DNA from: Moraxella porci DSM 25326
GTDB lineage: Bacteria > Pseudomonadota > Gammaproteobacteria > Pseudomonadales > Moraxellaceae
Assembly (NCBI RefSeq): GCF_002014855.1
Contig: NZ_MUYV01000017.1
Span: 1-9,438, forward strand
Direction of reading: 5' to 3'
Length of the DNA: 9,438 nucleotides
The notes under the pieces are model-generated. The model worked only from the letters and a program-made list of their open reading frames with translations, was not told the origin of the DNA and made no database searches. The translations under genes were made by a program, and so were the position numbers. Shown piece by piece: positions 6,023-9,438 of this stretch. Position 1 is the first letter of the stretch. Each line of letters opens with the position of its first letter.

Positions 6023-7794
6023 ATGACATTGAAATACACATTTATCCAACCTCTAGACAGGGGTTTAATTCCGTAATTCAACCAATTAGACTGCCTGGCA
6101 AAAATAAAGGCCAGTATGTCATATTTGAGAATTTTCAACATACGAATGGAGAGGTTTATCATGGCTTATATTTCATTCCCGACGATTTAAATAGCGACAT
6201 GATACTTTTGTGCAACCCTCTTTATGTTGAAGGTAAAGGCGATCAGCAGTCAAAAAATAGCGGCACTCTTGTTCGGTTTCGTAGCACAATCAACAACCTT
6301 GAGCAAAAAATTTTTGTCCTATTTCGCGACTTGCAAGGCGATGGTGTCGAGTTTCAAAAAGTACTTTCAGATCATGGCTTACTAACTATAGGCGATGGTT
6401 TAAAAGTTAGAAGCTATTTGATTCGTTATATTAGAGAAAATCCTACAACCAATAGATTTCAAATTACTGACCATATAGGCTGGCATGGCAATACTTACGT
6501 TATGCCAAACCAAACATTTGGTATTAACAACTACCATTTAATGCATTGCAATCAACACAAATATTCAACCAAAGGAACATTGGAAGAATGGCAAAGGCAA
6601 ATTTCTGCCCAATGCGCCATCCACAATCGTCTGGTATTTGCGCTATCGGTTGCTTTTAGTGGGTCAATAATGAGCATTTTAGGTCTATCTCAAGGGATGG
6701 GATTCCACTATGTCGGCACATCAAGTATAGGCAAAACACTTTCTCTATATTTAGCAAGTAGCATTTGGGGAAATCCACTCCAATATATTCTCAGTTGGCG
6801 GAGTACCGCTAACGGTCTGGAGGCTGCCGCAAGGTTGCATAATGATAATTTCATGGCATTGGATGAAATGAGTGAATGTCCACCGGAAACATTGCGCGAT
6901 TCAACATATATGCTTGCAAATAGTTCAACTAAAAACAGAATGACCAAGCAAGGGCAACTGCAAGATGTTTCAAAATGGCTAATTGCCTATCTCTCATCTG
7001 GCGAAAAAACAGCAGAAGAAATTTCCGCATCCGCTGGCTTTACACTAAACTCCGGCCAAATAATCCGATTAATTGATATCGAAGCAGATGCCGGGGATGG
7101 ATGTGGCATTTTTAATCACAGCACCAATCCAGCAGCTCTAGCAAATAACCTAAAAAGCCTAACAAGCCAATACTACGGTACAGCAGGTATAGCATGGCTT
7201 GAATATTTGACCAACACCAAACAGTCTGATATTGAAAGCATTTTCAACAAAATCTATAACAAACTCACAGATACATATCGAGATCTAGGCTCAATCCAAA
7301 CTCGTGTCCTACGTTGCTTTGCCGCTGTAGCCACTTCAGGAGAGGTGGCAAGTATGGCAAAAATTACAACTTGGGAAAGAGGTGTGGCCTACCAAGCAGC
7401 ATGCTTATGCTTTGAGAATTGGCTTAAGAAATATGGGCGAAATGGTAGTTTGGAAGAAAGAAATATTCTAATTCAAGTACGTAACTTTATACAAGCAAAC
7501 ATCAATACCGCCAAGGTTATAAAAAACAGAGCACAAACTAACGCAAATGGACCCATTGAAATACTTGGATATCTATCGAAGAATCAAAATTTATTCTATT
7601 TCACAGATAATAGTTTTGCTAAGGCAATCAAACCTTATACAGAGAATCAGGCTTGCAAAGTTTTAAAAAACAAAGGATTTTTGATATATGATAAAGATCG
7701 CAGTAGCAAGAAGACAGTTGAGCATGGGTTCTTTGATAAGAAAACTCGCCTTTATACGGTAAGTACAAGCATTTTAGAATTTGAACCTCTTTGA
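6019..7794 (+). CDS. DUF927 helicase-like ATPase (591 aa), putative replication protein
   Basis: This family is found in prophages, satellites and integrated elements, where it is thought to act as a replicative helicase. The DUF927 core is clear. It has HIGWHGNTYVMPNQTFG (about 152-168), Walker A GTSSIGKT (233-240), a conserved W260 with the RSTANGLE block after it, and Walker B FMALDEM (278-284). LIAYLSSGE (321-329) matches the family's sensor-like lStGE motif, and GQIIRLIDI (346-354) holds the conserved arginine. The N-terminal 100 or so residues contain no visible zinc-finger or Toprim primase motifs, whereas some relatives are primase-helicase fusions. ATG at 6019 is the first start after an in-frame TAG. 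The gene follows the AlpA-like regulator and mini-ORF and ends at its own terminator. Its AT-rich composition matches the surrounding element and differs from the adhesin and arginase. The ATPase motifs look intact; the replication role is inferred. Confidence 0.85.
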   Translation: MNDIEIHIYPTSRQGFNSVIQPIRLPGKNKGQYVIFENFQHTNGEVYHGLYFIPDDLNSDMILLCNPLYVEGKGDQQSKNSGTLVRFRSTINNLEQKIFVLFRDLQGDGVEFQKVLSDHGLLTIGDGLKVRSYLIRYIRENPTTNRFQITDHIGWHGNTYVMPNQTFGINNYHLMHCNQHKYSTKGTLEEWQRQISAQCAIHNRLVFALSVAFSGSIMSILGLSQGMGFHYVGTSSIGKTLSLYLASSIWGNPLQYILSWRSTANGLEAAARLHNDNFMALDEMSECPPETLRDSTYMLANSSTKNRMTKQGQLQDVSKWLIAYLSSGEKTAEEISASAGFTLNSGQIIRLIDIEADAGDGCGIFNHSTNPAALANNLKSLTSQYYGTAGIAWLEYLTNTKQSDIESIFNKIYNKLTDTYRDLGSIQTRVLRCFAAVATSGEVASMAKITTWERGVAYQAACLCFENWLKKYGRNGSLEERNILIQVRNFIQANINTAKVIKNRAQTNANGPIEILGYLSKNQNLFYFTDNSFAKAIKPYTENQACKVLKNKGFLIYDKDRSSKKTVEHGFFDKKTRLYTVSTSILEFEPL

Positions 7795-7809
7795 CTTTTA
7801 TCTCATACC

Positions 7810-7840
7810 AAAACCCTGTATCAAAATATAGGGTTTTTTT
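7810..7840 (+). terminator. Terminator of the helicase operon
   Basis: AAAACCCT (7810-7817) pairs with AGGGTTTT (7830-7837), and the T run continues to 7840. It lies 15 bp after the helicase stop codon, a standard factor-independent terminator. Confidence 0.85.
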
Positions 7841-7871
7841 AATTGACCAATGATGCCAAAACCAATTCCCA

Positions 7872-7926
7872 GAAAAATTCATCAAATTCCCTAGAATTTG
7901 ATGAATTTTTCCCAATTCTAGGGAAT
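7872..7926. repeat. Overlapping perfect palindromes (18-bp and 13-bp arms)
   Basis: GAAAAATTCATCAAATTC (7872-7889) and its exact complement (7894-7911) are separated by only CCTA. Overlapping this, ATTCCCTAGAATT (7886-7898) has its exact complement AATTCTAGGGAAT at 7914-7926. The two hairpins share bases and exclude each other. A partial extra copy, AATTCCCAGAA, lies at 7864-7874. There is no T run, so a terminator is unlikely. The structure would suit a cruciform, a single-strand origin or a recombinase site. Confidence 0.9.
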
Positions 7927-7946
7927 AATTGTCAGCATTTTGAATA

Positions 7947-7959
7947 GTTAACCTATTGA
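7947..7959. repeat. 13-bp direct repeat, right copy
   Basis: GTTAACCTATTGA, identical to 5030-5042. It overlaps the extended -10 element at 7957-7965 and lies 20 bp after the overlapping palindromes. Confidence 0.5.
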
Positions 7960-7965
7960 TATAAT
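7957..7965 (+). promoter_or_regulatory. Extended -10 promoter element
   Basis: TGATATAAT is a perfect extended -10 (TGnTATAAT); no good -35 is seen at the right distance. Transcription would start near 7972 and could run to the terminator at 8225-8260, an RNA of roughly 285 nt with no convincing coding frame. Confidence 0.4.
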
Positions 7966-8190
7966 TTGCTTTTTATGAAGTCATCCCAATATTCCCACTA
8001 TTCCCAACAAATCTTTATTGACCTTGATACAAATGAATGCTAACATGATTGCGGTTTTAGTCATTGCCTTAAAGGGCAAATTAGATAGCATAATACTTAT
8101 AAAGTATTTGTAGGTTTTTGTTCCTTTTTATGAACCTTTGGTAGAGATTTCGAAAATAATATTTGATTTTTCAATCACTTATGTAATAAA
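7966..8190. other. Non-coding stretch between element and RNA 3' end
   Basis: No gene is supported. The only forward frame of note is 22 codons from ATG at 7975, without a ribosome binding site. Small dyads are visible (ATACTT and AAGTAT near 8092-8106). TCAATCACTT occurs at 8171-8180 and again inside the terminator at 8230-8239. Confidence 0.5.
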
Positions 8191-8226
8191 TTAAGGTTTC
8201 GCCATCTCCACCAATTAAAACCTTAA
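8191..8226 (+). other. Probable att site: CCA-type RNA 3' end within inverted repeats
   Basis: CGCCATCTCCACCA (8200-8213) resembles the 3' acceptor end of tmRNA or a tRNA, and tmRNA genes almost always end in CTCCACCA. No cloverleaf or tmRNA body precedes it, so only the last 10-20 bases are present, followed directly by a terminator. This is the usual appearance of a displaced attachment site left by a tyrosine-recombinase element. A 9-bp inverted repeat, TTAAGGTTT (8191-8199) and AAACCTTAA (8218-8226), encloses it, reminiscent of core recombinase-binding arms. The complete RNA gene would lie to the left, outside this window. Confidence 0.45.
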
Positions 8227-8260
8227 AAGTCAATCACTTGCGTGGTTGGCTTTTTTGTTT
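8225..8260 (+). terminator. Terminator after the RNA 3' end
   Basis: AGTCAATCAC (8228-8237), loop TTGC, then GTGGTTGGCT (8242-8251) form a 10-bp stem with two G-U pairs, extended by A-T pairs, followed by TTTTTTGTTT. It starts within 15 nt of the CCA end and was probably the native terminator of the RNA gene. Confidence 0.8.
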
Positions 8261-8313
8261 GACTTATTTTTTTGGCAAATAATTAACAGCACAATCCAGA
8301 CCATTTGACAGAC

Positions 8314-8350
8314 AAAAAAATATCGCCCAAGCTGACTTGAGCGATATTTT
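8314..8350 (-). terminator. Terminator of the arginase gene
   Basis: AAAATATCGC-C-CAAG (8317-8331) pairs with CTTG-A-GCGATATTTT (8336-8350) around loop CTGA with one mismatch. On the minus strand it is followed by a run of U from the A tract at 8314-8320. It lies 11 bp after the arginase stop. Confidence 0.85.
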
Positions 8351-8361
8351 AAATCACTAGC

Positions 8362-9300
8362 TTATCGACGCTGATCAATCAATGCCAGTGCGTGATCAAG
8401 TAGCCCAAAGATGGTGCGATGCTTGTCACTGTCATCATCCAGCGTCGGATTAAATTCGGTGATTTCAAATAATTTGACATTATCTAGCACCAATAGACGA
8501 TCAAAAATCCGTCTAACTTCATCCGCCTGATAGCCCTGCGGCTCTGGCGTCCCTGTGGCAGGAATCAGCGTCTCATCAAGTGCATCGACATCAAAGCTGA
8601 CATAAATCGCATCAAGTAACGATAGCCTTGCCACCATCTCATCCAAAATCTCATCAAGCGATTTGTCATCACCACGAGCAATCGGCGTACCTTTGGCGGA
8701 ATAAGCGAACATCTGATGCTCTTCGATCAAATGCGCTTCGGGTGGTTCATAGCTACGCAGCCCCAAAAAGAACACATCACTTGGCAAAATACCCTGATGG
8801 TCGGATAGCGATTTGAGCTTATGCCAATACGCCGTCGCCATCTCATCGAGTGTGTTAATCTGGCAATCGGCATTATCCAGCCTTAACGCAGTCGCCAGTG
8901 GCATCCCATGCATATTGCCCGATGGTGTGGTCAGTGCCGAATGCAAATCAGCATGTGCATCAATCCACACCACGCCGATTCGCTGATCGTGATGGTGATT
9001 CATAAATGCCGCCAGATTGCCAATGGCATTAGAATGATCACCACTGATGATGACAGGGAATTGTGCCTGTTCATCGGCGATTTTAAGTCGCTCACCTACC
9101 TGTGGCACAAGCGTATCAGCAAAAAACGGCAGCAGATTTTCGATATACTTCGCCGATGGGTGGGCAGGCATCAATTTATCATGCTTGGCATAAATCTTAT
9201 GCACAGGCGCAGTCGGATGGTTCGCTTCACAATGCTTGGAAAGCATCGCCACGCCATGGGTCGTGCCGTGCTTGCCTGCTCCGATATCAGAATAAATTTC
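8362..9300 (-). CDS. rocF: Arginase, 5' end removed by an insertion sequence
   Basis: Arginase hydrolyses L-arginine to ornithine and urea with a two-manganese centre in the cytoplasm. All key motifs are present: GDHS, WIDAHADLHS, SGNMHGMPLA (typical of arginase over agmatinase), SFDVDALDE with PATGTP, and EFNPTLD near the C-terminus. The readable frame from 9300 opens EIYSDIGAGKHGTTHG, which matches the N-terminal GAG..G substrate-side loop of the family. Only a few residues, including the start codon, are therefore missing. At 9301 the IS terminus begins and supplies a TAG in this frame (9312-9310). Internal starts exist (GTG 9252, ATG 9246; 296 and 294 aa) but have no ribosome binding site and would drop the GAG loop, so activity is doubtful. 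Base use is less AT-rich than in the element to the left, consistent with a resident chromosomal gene. Confidence 0.85.
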   Translation of the reverse strand, partial: EIYSDIGAGKHGTTHGVAMLSKHCEANHPTAPVHKIYAKHDKLMPAHPSAKYIENLLPFFADTLVPQVGERLKIADEQAQFPVIISGDHSNAIGNLAAFMNHHHDQRIGVVWIDAHADLHSALTTPSGNMHGMPLATALRLDNADCQINTLDEMATAYWHKLKSLSDHQGILPSDVFFLGLRSYEPPEAHLIEEHQMFAYSAKGTPIARGDDKSLDEILDEMVARLSLLDAIYVSFDVDALDETLIPATGTPEPQGYQADEVRRIFDRLLVLDNVKLFEITEFNPTLDDDSDKHRTIFGLLDHALALIDQRR

Positions 9301-9324
9301 GGGGCTGTACTAGAATAACTCTCA

Positions 9325-9333
9325 TGTTATACT
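9325..9333 (+). promoter_or_regulatory. Extended -10 of the transposase promoter
   Basis: TGTTATACT matches TGnTATAAT with one change. The spacing puts transcription start at or next to A9340, the first base of the transposase ATG, and there is no ribosome binding site. A leaderless transcript is therefore likely. Confidence 0.45.
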
Positions 9334-9339
9334 AGTTTT

Positions 9340-9438
9340 ATGAAGATAACCCATTGTAAACTAAGTAAAAAAGTACAAAAAAGACTGCTTGAATTTTTTG
9401 TACTTGAAGTTACTGCTCATTCGGCAGCTGATTTACTA
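9340..9438 (+). CDS. IS1595-family transposase, N-terminal 33 residues
   Basis: The visible protein starts MKITHCKLSKKVQKRLLEFF and continues VLEVTAHSAADLL to the window edge. This closely resembles the N-terminus of IS1016-like transposases of the IS1595 family (MKITHCKL..., FVLEVTARSAADLL), where it forms the DNA-recognition helices before the DDE/N catalytic domain. The catalytic part lies outside the window, so intactness cannot be judged. It is transcribed away from the interrupted arginase gene. Confidence 0.8.
   Translation, partial: MKITHCKLSKKVQKRLLEFFVLEVTAHSAADLL

Larger units (their letters stand above)
9301..9438 (+). mobile_element. IS1595-family (IS1016-like) element, left end
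   Basis: The terminus GGGGCTGTACTAGAATAA starts exactly where the arginase frame is lost, and a transposase with an IS1016-like N-terminus starts 40 bp inside. The element runs past the window, so its right end and target duplication cannot be seen. A similar terminus lies at 4227. Confidence 0.75.

Noticed and set aside
7628..7915. 95-codon minus-strand frame at the end of the helicase gene
   Set aside because: It is antisense to a clear coding region and runs through the terminator and palindrome.
7975..8043. 22-codon frame after the extended -10
   Set aside because: No ribosome binding site and no recognisable sequence; not supported as a gene.
4228..9300. Functional composite transposon
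   Set aside because: The left IS is only a terminus without a transposase, and bases next to the two ends (TAATTTTT and TAAATTTC) do not form a shared target duplication.

Overview
The window looks like chromosomal DNA from a Moraxella-like gamma-proteobacterium (family Moraxellaceae). Three things support this: an ESPR-type trimeric autotransporter adhesin, an IS1016-like (IS1595-family) insertion sequence, and AT-rich intergenic DNA beside moderate-GC housekeeping genes. The genus is an inference; no rRNA or other marker gene is present to settle it.

Left third (1-3833, minus strand). A large trimeric autotransporter adhesin occupies 139-3833. It has an extended signal peptide, a YadA-like head, several neck/stalk repeats and a C-terminal beta-barrel anchor. 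A net one-base loss near 3461-3474 splits it into a 161-codon N-terminal frame and a long body frame that carries no signal peptide. Inside the body there is an exact 128-bp in-frame direct repeat. Downstream are a hairpin terminator and the first 18 codons of a second exported protein.

Middle (about 3855-8215). This stretch is markedly AT-rich and looks acquired. It begins with relics of two insertion sequences: an IS1595-type end at 4227 and a decayed IS1-like transposase at 4251-4552. About 1 kb of non-coding DNA follows, holding a striking origin-like cluster: four tandem 11-bp repeats between two AACATGGAAA dyads (5065-5248). Next comes a compact plus-strand unit. It has a promoter with a palindrome over its -10 box, a 76-aa AlpA-like winged-helix protein, a 27-codon mini-ORF, and a 591-aa DUF927 helicase-like ATPase with its own terminator. 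Immediately downstream lies a dense overlapping palindrome (7872-7926). A 13-bp direct repeat (5030 and 7947) brackets this unit. The region ends at a CCA-type RNA 3' end (CTCCACCA, 8206-8213) followed by a strong terminator, which resembles an attachment site in tmRNA or tRNA. My reading is a small replication module of an integrated satellite-like or plasmid-like element. No integrase, primase or structural gene is visible here.

Right end (8314-9438). A minus-strand arginase gene keeps all its metal-binding and substrate-binding motifs but is cut at its 5' end by an IS1595-family element. The IS terminus begins at 9301, and its transposase starts at 9340 and runs off the window. The IS supplies an in-frame stop just upstream of the arginase frame, so the gene has lost its start codon and promoter.
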